DNA from: Apis mellifera
Lineage: Eukaryota > Arthropoda > Insecta > Hymenoptera > Apidae
DNA: 64,000 nt
Assembly: GCF_003254395.2 (NCBI RefSeq)
Contig: NC_037638.1
Location: 17,988,892-18,052,891 of the forward strand
Reading direction: 5' to 3'
Every line of letters starts with the position of its first letter. The stretch's first letter is position 1. Of this stretch, positions 1-12,200 are shown piece by piece. The translations under genes and the position numbers were made by a program. The notes beneath the pieces are model-generated. The model worked only from the letters and a program-made list of their open reading frames with translations, was not told the origin of the DNA and did not search any database.

Positions 1-2639
1 GCCATGCGAATGCCCACCCAAGAATGGATAATGAAACATTTATCAAAACGGGGGGGAAACTAATTTCTATTATTTACATCCGAACGTGTCCCACATTTCC
101 AACCATCGAAATAATAGAGAAACAAAGGACAGAGAGAGAGAGAGAAAGAGAGAAATCCTATGACGATAAAAATTGAGAAGCAAAGCTAATCGAACTTGCG
201 AATTTATTTGTAATTTTTGTCTCTTGCTCCAAATATAAAAAATATATTTATGCAAGCTGTTATTTATTTCTCTTCGAATATTTGGAGACTTAAAAGAATT
301 CGTAATTTTCGTTTAAATTTATCGATTTTCCGAGTTCTTCTGGGAAAAGAGAGGGAAAAAAGAGAAGGGTATAAGCGCGACTGTAGTGTTTAATTAAATT
401 CAAACATTTACGGGGATAGCTGTAAATTTACGCGTCTGTTAGAAACGTAACGAATAAAAAGGAATTAAAGTGGAATTCCTTGGTGTAGGAAAAAAGGTTC
501 GTGGATCAAAGTGGATTTAAATTTGTCGAAAGGTTTCGCGACATAAAAGAATTTCGTTACTTTAAATTTCGTTTCTCAAGAAGACCGGCCACCCCCCGTT
601 TTTCCCTTTACTTGGCAAACTTTTCTTCAGGCTGTGTCCTTTCCCGGAAACTCAAACTTTGATTTAGAATTACGCCGACCTCTTCTCTGCGCAGCAGAAA
701 GTAGCCAACACCTTTTCCAAAGTATTTCCAAAAAGGGGATCCTGTCCTGTTCCTCCCCGGAAAAACTTTTAAAATCTGCGACGAACTTAAGCTCAGAGGA
801 ATATGGAGGAACGTGTATCATCAAGGAGGTCCAATTGGACGGATGCTGGAACGATTTTTCTCATCGAGACGAGGATTCTTCGAGATAAGAAGAGTGGAGA
901 GGAAAGGAGCACAGGATCGAAAAATCCGCTTTTAGAGAGGCTAATTGATACTTGGCCTCGATGCTAATTGACACGCTCATTCCGATCCTTTTATCGCGCG
1001 CGTGAGAAACTGACTGTGGAGAAACGGGTTGTACAGATAATAGGCTACCATTCCAGTCTTATAACCGTTTTACAACCGCGTTAAAAATCATGGCCCAACT
1101 TGGCTCCCCTCGTTTCTTCGATTTATAGCGGACCATTCGGTTTCGTATCTCTCTCGATCTAAAAGTTTCAATCATTTGCGTTTCAACGATCTCGACGATT
1201 CTCACGTATTTTTCCAAGATGGATAATTCATATTCACGCGAAAAGTTCCAAGTATTCTTTTAAATTTGTTTATTTGTGAACTCGATAATTGGAAATGTGC
1301 GTATTGAATCAAGATGAAAATCTAGAATTTGATAAATCGAACAAATATTAATCATCGAGAAGAAAAGGAATTGGAAGATTCGAAGATCGAACGATAATTT
1401 ATCGAATTTCTGTCTCGAAGTCGGTCCACGCTTCTCAGAGATAGCTCAGTCAGTTTCGCAATTGGATTAAACTGATGAATCACGACTGTTAAACGCTGTT
1501 TACGTTGCGGATCACCGTTCCCTCCTTTTTCTCTTCCGCTTCTGGGAAACTGAAGATATTAAGATATTAAGATCTTTTTTCTTAATCCCCTCAATTACTG
1601 TTAATCAGGCTGCGATCGTGTTGATTTACGTCGAAGAAACATTCCAAATCTTCTTTTTCTTTTCCCTCGAAATTTATAATTACGTATATACAGATTTCCA
1701 ATAAATTCTTCTCAACACAGTTTTCCAAGATATATGTATAAAGACGTATGGAATCGTCTATATCAACTTTTAAAAGTTACTTTCCGGGATGAACTATTAT
1801 GGTAAAAAATAAAATTCGCCCAATACTTCTCTTCGAGTACCCCGGCACAAACTTTTAGAAAAATTGGAATTTTTCCAGTCCCCTTTTCCAGTTGTAATAC
1901 ACCTTAGAAGAACTCTAAATCATCCATCCTACCTTCGCGACGTTTAAATTTATTCCAATCCTTCAAATCGTCAAACTTCGAAAAACAATTCCTCTTCGTA
2001 TCTTCCTTTTGGTAGAAGTTTTTCCAAAACTTGACCATTCAATGAAAAGAATCAACGATAATTAAACTGTATTTTCGATCTTTGGAACAATGCTCCAACA
2101 GGAGGAGGAATAAAAAAATGTCCATTTAAAACAATATCTTTCTATTATCTTAGTCATTGAAGACACGGTTAACCATCGCCATATTGTTCTATACATATAT
2201 CTCTCACGATATCGAACGGCATCATCATCGAACGATGTACCCGCGATGAGGGATGAACGGATGCGACGTCATTGGTGCTCGTTCGCGATGATCTATGGTA
2301 ACTGATAATGAAAGCATGGAAGGTGAGATACGGGCTGGTTGTGTACGTAAGCTACAGTTTCCGTCACCCACGCCACCCCGGTGGTGGTTTCCTTCTCCCC
2401 GACGCAAGATAAAACCTTGAATTATGAATAACGGTTAATTCACCGATTCGTATCGACATCGATACGAATGCCGGTGCACGCGAGATTAGATGGAAGCTGG
2501 AGCGGAGATCGAAACGGAAACGGAGGCAGGGCGTACGATAACGAGGTACGATTATGGATGGATACCCCGGATGTGCTCGATCGTTTTCTGCTCGAGTTCG
2601 AAAGCAGAACACTTTGGATTTCGGAGATGGATAACACGT

Positions 2640-3730
2640 GTCTCCGATGTTTCGAATTATCGATTGATTTTATTAGTTTCAATTTATTTTTCAAGTTATT
2701 CGTAAAAAACAATGCTCGAGAAACAGTATCTTCTTTTATTTATTCTTTTTTGGTCGAAAAATACGAGATTAAAATTATCTTCCTTTTCTTAAAGTTTCAA
2801 AAATGAGATTCTTTTCATCTATATTATATTTCCGGTTATCTACGTTTATTCACGATCGTCGATTAATTTGATAAAATGTTCCTAAATCGATGTTTCAAAT
2901 TATCGATCGATTTTCTTAGTTCCAATTTATTTTTTAAATTATTCGTAAAAAACAATGCTCGAGAAACAGTATCTTTCTTTTATTTATTCTTTTTTGGTCG
3001 AAAAATACGAGATTAAAATTACCTTCCTTTTCTTAAAGTTTCAAAAACAAGATTCTTTTCATATCTATATTATATTTCCGGTTATCCGCGTTTATTCACG
3101 ATCGTCGATTAATTTGATAAAACGTTCCTAAATCGATGTTTCAAATTATCGATCGATTTTCTTAGTTCCAATTTATTTTTCAAGTTATTCGTAATAAACA
3201 ACGCTCGAGAAACAGTATCCTTCTTTTTCTTTTCTTTACTTAATTGTGATAATTTATTCTTTTTTGGCTTGTATATATTTTTGGTCGAAAAATACGAGAT
3301 TAAAATTATACCTTCCTTTTCTTAAAGTTTCAAAAACGAGATTCTTTTCATATCTATATTATATTTCCGGTTATCCGCGCTTATTCACGATCGTCGATTA
3401 ATTTGATAAACCTAAATCGTTCCTAAATCGTCTCCGATGTTTCAAATTATCGATCGATTTTCTTAGTTCCAATTTATTTTTCAAGTTATTCGTAAAAAAC
3501 AATGCTCGAGAAACAGTATTCTTCTTTTTCTTTTCTTTACTTAATTGTGATAATTTATTGTTTTTTGGCTTGTATATATTTTTGATCGAAAAATACGAGA
3601 TTAAAATTATACCTTCCTTTTCTTAAAGTTTCAAAAACGAGATTCTTTTCATATCTATATTATATTTCCGGTTATCCGCGCTTATTCACGATCGTCGATT
3701 AATTTGATAAACCGTTCCTAAACCGTTCGT
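2640..3730. repeat. tandem repeat, 4 copies of about 245-300 bp
   Basis: Copies start near 2646, 2889, 3135 and 3436, each with GATGTTTC(A/G)AATTATCGAT. They share landmarks in the same order: TTATTCGTAA, GCTCGAGAAACAGTAT, TTTTTGGTCGAAAAATACGAG, TATTTCCGGTTATC and ACGATCGTCGATTAATTTG. Copies 3 and 4 carry an extra 45-nt block (TTACTTAATTGTGATAATTT) missing from copies 1 and 2, so the last duplication probably followed that insertion. Identity between copies is high by eye. Confidence 0.9.
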
Positions 3731-4944
3731 TCGCGGCCATTTCGCACCCCTCATTGCTCTGTTTATTCGACTAACTTCGTGAAACGTAAATCGTGTAAAA
3801 TCCAATTAAACGGATTCGATTCCCGATGATCGAATAATACCCGTTTAAATCGTATCGAGACCTCAGGTGTACCTTGCAATTTTACACGTGGATGGTTCCG
3901 ATGGCGAAATATCGATTTCGATCCGTTTGATCGAGGCAAGAAAGATCGAGAGAGAGAAGAAAGTTTATCGCGGAACAAACAACGGGTCAACTCGCGGCCA
4001 ATTTATTATTATTAAATGAACGGAGGCGAGCAACTTGGCGAGCAAGTTGGACGGAAAATACTGGCCGCCCTTGTGAATTTTAATTCACAGGGAAATTGAA
4101 TTAGTCGGAGTTGTGTGGATAACCGTCAATGGCCGGAAAAACTCGTCCGAAACTTTTCTAAATGGGGATGGATGAGCACAACTTGTTCTCGAGATGTTCG
4201 ATGTGTTGTGCAAAAATCGTGTACTCCACTTTAAGAAGGAAATATCGAGGTAAATTTTCGGAAAAAATTTTGTTAGCTAATTCTCGAATGGATTCCATCT
4301 CGAATGCGATGAAGAATTTTCGAAGATTTTGTTCAATCCACGTTTATTATTTGCAAAAATTGATTATCAATTATTATAAATTTTATTAGATTATCGAGAC
4401 TGGTATTCCAGATTTGGTAATTGTATATAATTAATTTGAATTAATATCTCGGTGAAATTAATCCACCATTTATTTTGTAATCCTGTAATTCCCTAATTAA
4501 GAAACACGAGGTGAGATAATGCAATTTTCACAAATCGCTCATCAATTATATATATAGAGCAAGAGATAAATTTGGAAAATTTGTAATTTTCCTGTAACTC
4601 AATTTTCGAAACGTCCCTCATCGATCCATCAAAGATTCTTTCTTTTTCCAGACCAGAGGCGAACACAAAACTTTCATCACAACGTTGACAAATTCAATTC
4701 GATATAAAAAAAGAAATTCGAAATTGATTGTTAAATATAAAATAACATTTCCACACCTCTCTATTAATAGGCCAGGTTAACGAGCTGGTTAACAGGTTTA
4801 TCCACCATATTCTTCCTGGTTTCGAGGAGGAAACCAAGGCAGATTTGGTCTGGGAACTTGGTCGCCGCAACTTTCTTACAAGCCGATGAGCTATGGAACC
4901 GCGCCACTAAAAACTCGTCTGAAACTCGGATTAGGGATCCAGTT

Positions 4945-5780
4945 TAAAAAAAAAAGAGAGGGGGAAGAACTGAAACTTGGTAGCTTGCTGAAAAAAAGAA
5001 CAGAGACACAGAGACACACATACGCGCGCACAATCTCTGACGTAAAAATAACTACTACTTTGATACAATGATCCTGGATATATATGTATAAATTGAATGA
5101 AAACACGAGTGGAACGAAACGAGAGACGGACACATCGGTGGAAAGGCAAAAAACGAGAAAGAGAGAGAGAGAGAGAGAATCGTCCGGGAGGAAATTTAGT
5201 GGAGAACAAAGCGGAAAATCCGGCGCGTTAAAGATAAAGAGCTAAGCGGAGGAGAAGGAGGGGGACGAAAAGAAAGATCATAAAACGGAAGGTAGGGATG
5301 CTGGGGAGGTTGAAAAGGGTGAAAATAGGAGGAACGGCTTTGCAGATAAAAAAAAGAGGGAGGGAGAGAATGGGAAGGAACAGAGTTGCTAGAAGGGTGC
5401 GCTAAACCCGAGGGAAACGGGCCAGGAAAAGCGCATCGGGCAAAAACCCCCGAAGAGAAAACAGAGAAAATGGAGGAGGAGGAAGAGAGGAGCAAGGAAA
5501 GTTGACAGGAATGAAGGAAGAAAGCTGGTGGAAGGACACCGAATGGGTCCCAATCGCAAACAAACCTTTCTCGTTTTTTGAAGGGGAGAGAAAAAAGAAG
5601 AGAAGAGAATAGAAAAAGTGAAGGGAAAATGAGTAACCGTGCAGTGGCAAAAAAAATTGGAGAAAATAAGACGGTAGTCGAAAAAAAAAAGAGTACACAA
5701 AAGAGTTCTACTGGACTAAAAATAACGGAGAAACGGGGACGACAAAAAGAAAAACGAGGAAACAGAGGAGTCAAGAAACA
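4945..5780. other. purine-rich strand-asymmetric tract
   Basis: Over about 800 bp the plus strand is dominated by A and G (GAGGGGGAAG, GGAGGAGGAGGAAGAG and similar), with a GA microsatellite at 5161-5178. The minus strand is therefore open in several frames as Phe/Ser/Leu/Pro-rich peptides up to 192 residues. These have no recognisable domain and are best read as a composition effect. Confidence 0.7.
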
Positions 5781-6263
5781 CCACTATTGCGGATACACAG
5801 AAAGATTCTCATATCTGTGGTGGAAACGATTTAACCGACGCCAGAGATATATTAATAATTAGACGAACTTTTCGACGAGAAGCGCAATGACACCGCCCCA
5901 TCTTTATTACTCCAGTTGGGGGAGGAGGAGCGGTTATACGATCGACGAAGATCATGTTTCCATGGAGTTTTCGTTCGACACCGTTCACGATTCGAAACGA
6001 GATTCTGTTCTCGACGAGAACGAGATCCTGTTAAGATCTTTCTTCTACTTTCCGGAAACGAAAACGTTTCAAATTGGAAACCGTAATCGAGCTTTCGCGG
6101 TAAACGTTTCGATCTTTCGATCGATTCGTTTCTTCGAGAACGAGATTGTTCGTAACGACGCGGTTTGTAAACTATATTTAACGGGTTAAAAATTAAAAAA
6201 AAGTGTCGTCGAGACGTTGGTCCATTATTAACGATCGTCAGGGGAAACGAATGATCGACTTAC

Positions 6264-9200
6264 CTTAGTATTGTCATCTGGAAAAAACGTAGCTCATCGT
6301 TAAGTGAATTAGCCACAGGTTGAGGAACGCCCTGGAGACCCCGTTGCCGTCGTGCACCGCGGCCGGCAACTCCCCTGCAACCAAAAGAGGAAGGAAATTG
6401 AATTAAGTAACCCTGCTTTGCGGACGTTTCGCTCGTTTGTTTCACTTCCTTCCACTTCTCTTTCCATCTCGAAGAGCAAAAATAAAAATTCTCCACTCCC
6501 TTTCCTTAAGCATCGTGTTAATAATCCTCTAGGAAAAAAAGAAACTATTTCTCAATTCTGTTCCATCTCCTTTCTTCGTTATGTAAATATATGCGAATTT
6601 TCCAGGCATCGAAATTATCCCTCACAACTCATATCAACACCAAACCGAAGTTACATACTTTTCTCTCTCTCTCCCTCTCTCGCGAAAGTATCAATCAACT
6701 CCCTCGTAAATTAATCAATATCAGAATCCCGGCGTGGAAATATCGGGGGTATTTTCAACGAAGCCTCGCAATATCAACCCTCCCCCTCTCATAAATCCAC
6801 AGGTATCGAAGAAGCCGATCGATCGAAGCCAAGTCGAAGCCGATTCGAATTTTCAACGGCGGAAACTCGTGAGAACGATCAATGGGAGGAGGAGAGGGGG
6901 TGGCGAGCGCTGTTCGTTCGAGAGAAGCCGCGATATCATGGACTCGCGTAAATCAACACAGTCGAATATATATTATTTTTTCCCGCGTAAAGCGTGGGGG
7001 TGGAGAGAGAGGGGGGGTTGTCCGTGCCGCCGACAAGAACACATTTGTCATTTCATTAATGGTTGTTCCGTTCTATAGGTTTTCTGTCAGGCACACCCCG
7101 CCACAGCTTGACTATTTTGGTGGCGTCCGTTTAATCGCTCTTCGACCGAGTTACGTTTCCTGGATAATAGTTGAGGGAAGGGGGACTCTCTCTCTCTCTT
7201 TCTCGTGAAATTAGATGCTCCTTATTAATGGATTTTCCACCGTGGGCCTATCTCACCTCTCTGTTTATCTCTTAACCTTCTCTTCTTCTCTTTTGCTCGC
7301 GAGATACGTCTTCGAGGGAATGCACGAATTAGTTCGTTTATCTTAGAGAGATTTTCTTTCGTGGAAAATTCATAAATGTATTATAAAATTATTTTTATAT
7401 CGATCATTCGAATATTTCTTAGAGTCGAATGATAGAAAATGTACTTCCTCTGATGATCTATTTCAAAGATCATCCCTTCTCTTTACGAAAAATCGATCAA
7501 ACTTGTGTCCAAGTATCAAATTACTCGGTGTTACTTGATAGAATACATTCAAATGTATTCAATTTCGCGTGAATGTCGATTAAAAAGAGTGGAATAATGC
7601 ACGATCGAATGTTACCGATTAATTGGTAATTAATCTTCGATTTTTTCGTCGTTGAAAAATTAAGTTTCAGGTGAATGAAATCACGGATAATCATTTCAAT
7701 GCACCACCAATGTCCTTCTTCCGGCGAATAACATCTTCCTCTTTCCGTTTTCCTTTGTGCTCAAAATTTTTCATCTCGGTGTCTCGACGTGTCGCCGCAC
7801 ACTTTCATCAGGACCATCTTCAATCTTTCTTACACGTTCTCAACGTATCATCCTTATGGTTTCCTTCAGGAATTCTTTCTCTTCCGACGTCTCATTGGCC
7901 GCTTTGATCTTTCAATTTTTACCCATCTCAGTGACTGTCCCCCCAAGTTTGAGATTTATCCTTTCGATTTATATTTGTTTTATCCTCTCTCTGACCCATC
8001 CTCCCTCCATTCTTCTCCATTTCTGCATCTCTGCGTTCCTCCTGTCTCACCTCCACAGCTACTTTCCAGCGCTTTTTTAAAACGTTTCCCCTTTTTTCAT
8101 CTCATCGCTCCATTTCGCTTCCACCACGTTTCCCTTGGCCTTTTTAAATCTGTCTCCTCCTCCGAGTACTTCTCCTCTTCTTTCAAATCTCATTCGAAAT
8201 TAAATTGTTAAAACTGTACTTAATTTACATTTATATGTAGAGGGAAAGAAATCCATTCTGGTTTTATTGTTACATATAAATTTTTAAATATTAATCTAAA
8301 ACACAATTCTCCTTTTAAATGCTTTTTCATTCTAGCGATTCTTTCAAATTTATTTTTCTTATAAAATAATTTAGAAGTTTTGAATTACAGGTAAGAAATA
8401 ATAATGGATCTCTCTTTTTTCTCCAACATCGTTCTTCAACTCGTTTTTCTCTTTTCGCTCTTTTCGAAATTCAAAAATCAATAGCAATAAAATTTAACGG
8501 GCAAATATACTGCGTAATTTCAATATATCCCTCGCCACGAGGATCAAACAATCAATGGAATATTTAATAAATCATCGAAGCGGTAATAAACCAGCTAATT
8601 AACGCGGCTATCGCGCGGAAATTTGATGAAATTCTCTCCCGTCGAGATTATTTCGAAATCGAGTTTCGATAAATAGCCGGACAGCTCGTGACAGGCGGGC
8701 TCTTTTTTCAATATGGACTTCGTATCCCGATATGAAAATTATCGAATATTACTCAGTTCGTCACCGATTCACTTTCGTTTCCGGTGTTCGCAAGACAGCG
8801 GAAAAACAGATCGATTTCTCCCGATTCGTGGCAATTAACCGCGAATGAATGGCACTCTAATCAATAGACAACGAGGATTCACAATGGCCAATGTATTCAT
8901 GCCTCGATTGTTTCGATTCAAACCACTCGGATACGTTTCCTGGCCTCGTGGACGCACGCTAGCAGAACTTCCTATTGCCCACTTCCTGCCACCACCAGCC
9001 CAGAGAATCCCAATCGCCACCGCATCCTCCTTCTCCTCTCCATTCTTCTCCAATTTTCATATTTACGCGAGACGCGCGTGGAAATTAGAATTTTCGCTTT
9101 TAAAAAGATAATTGTCCCATTTAAAATGATAGTCGTCCCACACGTTCGGATTTTTCCCTTTAAGAAGATAGTTGTTGAAGTTATTTCAGATTCGTTTTGT

Positions 9201-12200
9201 GGAAAAGATGATGATTTCGAAGTGTCGGACAGCAAAGTGAACAAAGAAAAGGAATATTATTTCCATGTGTCAACGAAAACAATTTTTTCCTTCTCAGAAA
9301 CGCTTCTTTTAAACCGTGTCGTCCTACACGTTCAGATTTCCCTCTTTAAGAATAATAGTTGTTGAAGTTGTTTCAGATTCCTTTTGTGGATGATGATTTC
9401 GAAGTGTCGGATAGCAAAATTAACAGAAAAAGAAAACGAATATTATTCCCACGTGTCGATAATCTTTTCCTTCTCTGAAACGCCTCTTTTAAACCGTCAT
9501 CCCACACATTCGAATTTTCCCTTTTAAGAAGATAGTTGTTAAAGCGCGGTTCAGATTTGTTTTGTGAAAACGATGATGATTTCGAAGTGTCGGATAGCAA
9601 AATTAATAGAAAAAGAAAACGAATATTATTCCCACGTGTCGACGAAAACAATCTTTTCCTTCTTAGAAACATTTTTTCTAAACCGTGTCGTCCCACACGT
9701 TCGGATTTTCCCTTTTAAGAAGATAGTTGTTAAAGCGCGGTTCATATTCCTTTTTTTAAAAAGTGATCGAGGAAGAAATGATGATAATTTCGAAGCGTGG
9801 GACAGCAAAGTGAACAAAGAAAAGGAATATTATTTCCACGTATCGACGAAAACAATCTTTTTCTTTTTAGAAACGCTTCTTCTAAACCGCGTCGTCTCAC
9901 ACGTTTAGATTTCTTCTCTAAGAAGATAGTTGTTAAAGCGCAGTTCATATTCCTTTTTTTGAAAAGTGATCGAGGAAGAAACGATGCTGATTTCGAAGCG
10001 TGAGACATCAACACGTTCGGATTTTCCCGCGAGTAATTTTTTCGGTAACAAACGATTTTCTTTGGCCCGTTTTAAAGTCGTTCGGTTAACTTGCACGCGA
10101 TGATACAAGCAAGAAGTCTCATCCTTGTCTCCCACCCCTTGAAACCATTTCGTCGTTCTTCGAGTGTGTACCACCACCGGTCGTCTCTTCCTTTATTCGG
10201 AAAGTTTGCAGCCCAGGCGCAGTTTCTTTGCCACTCTTCACCCGCCGCCGCTGCTGCTACGTGCACCACTCCCGGAGTTTTACTTCACTTTTCCGGCATT
10301 ACGAGCAGTTTGTTGTTTGTCCGCCTTTGCCTTCTTCAAGTTCCCCCCTCCTTCCAGCTGCCGAGTTTTACTTCGCGCTAGTTTGTCGGCTTTTGTTACC
10401 GCGACCAACACTTCCTTTTATTTCAGTTCACGGACTTTCTTTACGCGCGATTCTATTTAGAAGAGAAGGGAGGGGGTCAAAGAATCAACGTACGTATTTA
10501 TGCACCACTCCATTCGAATATTACGAAAAATTAAATTATCGAATCATTCTTGACTTCTTAATTTTACGATAAATTAATTATCGATCTTTCTTATTTCATA
10601 ATTGTGCATCCGTTTTTTAGCATGATACAAATATAAATATCTCGATGAAAATTTTCATATTTCTCTCGATTTTTACGCGTGTATTTTCTCTATATTCTCT
10701 CTCTCTCCTTTTCTCTCTTCTCTCGACAAAAAGGCTGGTGGATGCGGTTTATCATAGGTGGAACGGTGATAAACTTGTTAGAAGGAGGGGCGTGTATGGA
10801 GCGGAAGGTCGTAGGTCAGAGGGGCCGTTTCGCCTCATATGTGGCCACACTTCCTGGAGACGGAACCCTCGTTTTGGAATCACGCAGCGGAATTTACTAT
10901 TGGTCACTTCCTGCCCTCGTAACTCTGTTCCCGAAACTGTGCCGCAAAGAGATATAGCCTTCTCTCGCCTCCTCCCTCCCTCTCTCACCTCCTCTCTCTC
11001 TCTCTATCGATTTTATCGAATATCGAAGGATCCTGAGAGAGTCGAGAGGCCATCCCTCTCGAAACCTCTTTAGAAACTCAAATTTAAGGTTATTGTATTC
11101 ATTGAATCAGAATGGAAAACGCTTCTAAATTCCTGTCTTGACTCTCTTCCTGTTTTCGAAAGGAAATATTTTTTCATTTTTCTTTTTTTCTTTTTTTTAG
11201 ACGAAGAAAAATCAAGAAGTCCACTCGATTCTTCGAAATTTTCACTTTATATTTATATATTTATCTAATGGTACGAAGAGGAACCTTTCGAAATAATTTT
11301 GTTTCCCTTCGAAAATCATTGAAATTTTAATAGAAATCTAATACCAGAGAAAAAATTATCTTGTTTCCAAAATCAATTAATCCAAATTGAAAATACCTTC
11401 GCGATCGATAAGAAAACAACAACAATCGTTTACTTGCTAGGAAAAAAACAAGCTTCTCTAAATAAATCCCGGAGACACGGTTTAATCAATCGGAACGTGA
11501 ACAGCAGAATTATCGAGACCCGATGGCGGTAACTTTACATTCACGTCTACCCTTTCATTTATCTCGTGGCGATCAAGAAAGAGAAACTAGTAGATTAAGT
11601 CTACGACACGGCAGACGACGAACGTCACTCGTGGACGACAGATTGTCATCCCCTTTCATCGCGGATGAAATAAACAAAAGGAGACGAGTTTCTGATCGAA
11701 CTTTCCTTTCCTTTCCTCTTCTTTTCCATCATTTTTTCCTCCCTTTTTGTCTTATTATCGGATCCAAGGCACGTATCCAAGACGTCAAGTTATCTCTTCA
11801 TGTGACAACACCACTGTGATCTTGTGATCATTTCTTCGCCTTTCTGAACGACGTATCCCTATTTCGTAATCGAATACAAGGAGAACGGTTCAAACCGTTT
11901 CGATACGATTCTTCTTTCTCTATTTCCTTTTTATTTTTTTTCATTCTTTTATGGAATATAAAAACGATACAGAAGCGGAATGAAACGAAAATAAATATGG
12001 AAATATGGACGTTTTGTGAAACGGACAATGGGGGATTCGTCACGATAGCTACGATACGGTTTTTGCATAACGAAATCGAGAACGTTGGAATTTTGATAAA
12101 TGATATTGGGGGGGAGGGGGATACAGTTTGTCAATTATTATTGGATTGACTGTTTAAATGACGCGCTCGAAATCAAACAACAATTAAACCTACAGGTTTC

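Larger units (their letters stand above)
1..6263. other. 3' flank of dpr, no coding exon recognised
   Basis: No protein motif was recognised on either strand. The stretch holds the tandem array at 2640-3730 and the purine-rich tract at 4945-5780, both listed separately. If the donor at 6264 is used, a distal 3' UTR or alternative terminal exon must lie here or beyond the left edge. I could not identify it. Confidence 0.5.

Noticed and set aside
5196..5774. 192-codon minus-strand frame, Phe/Ser/Leu-rich
   Set aside because: It is the complement of a purine-rich tract; the composition alone keeps it open, and nearby frames are open too.
6264..6496. 78-codon minus-strand frame overlapping dpr exon 7
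   Set aside because: It reads exon 7 in the wrong phase relative to exon 6. The phase set by exon 6 gives the expected Dpr GELPAAV tail.
7671..8211. Overlapping plus-strand frames up to 140 codons
   Set aside because: Pyrimidine-rich sequence open in all three frames, with Ser/Phe/Leu/Pro-rich translations and no domain.
9078..10014. Open frames on both strands with repeating peptides
   Set aside because: They arise from the minisatellite. Unit lengths are not multiples of three and the frames shift between copies.
10228..11073. Plus-strand frames of 114 and 142 codons
   Set aside because: No recognisable domain; low-complexity CT-rich ends; located inside dpr intron 6 with no splice-supported structure.
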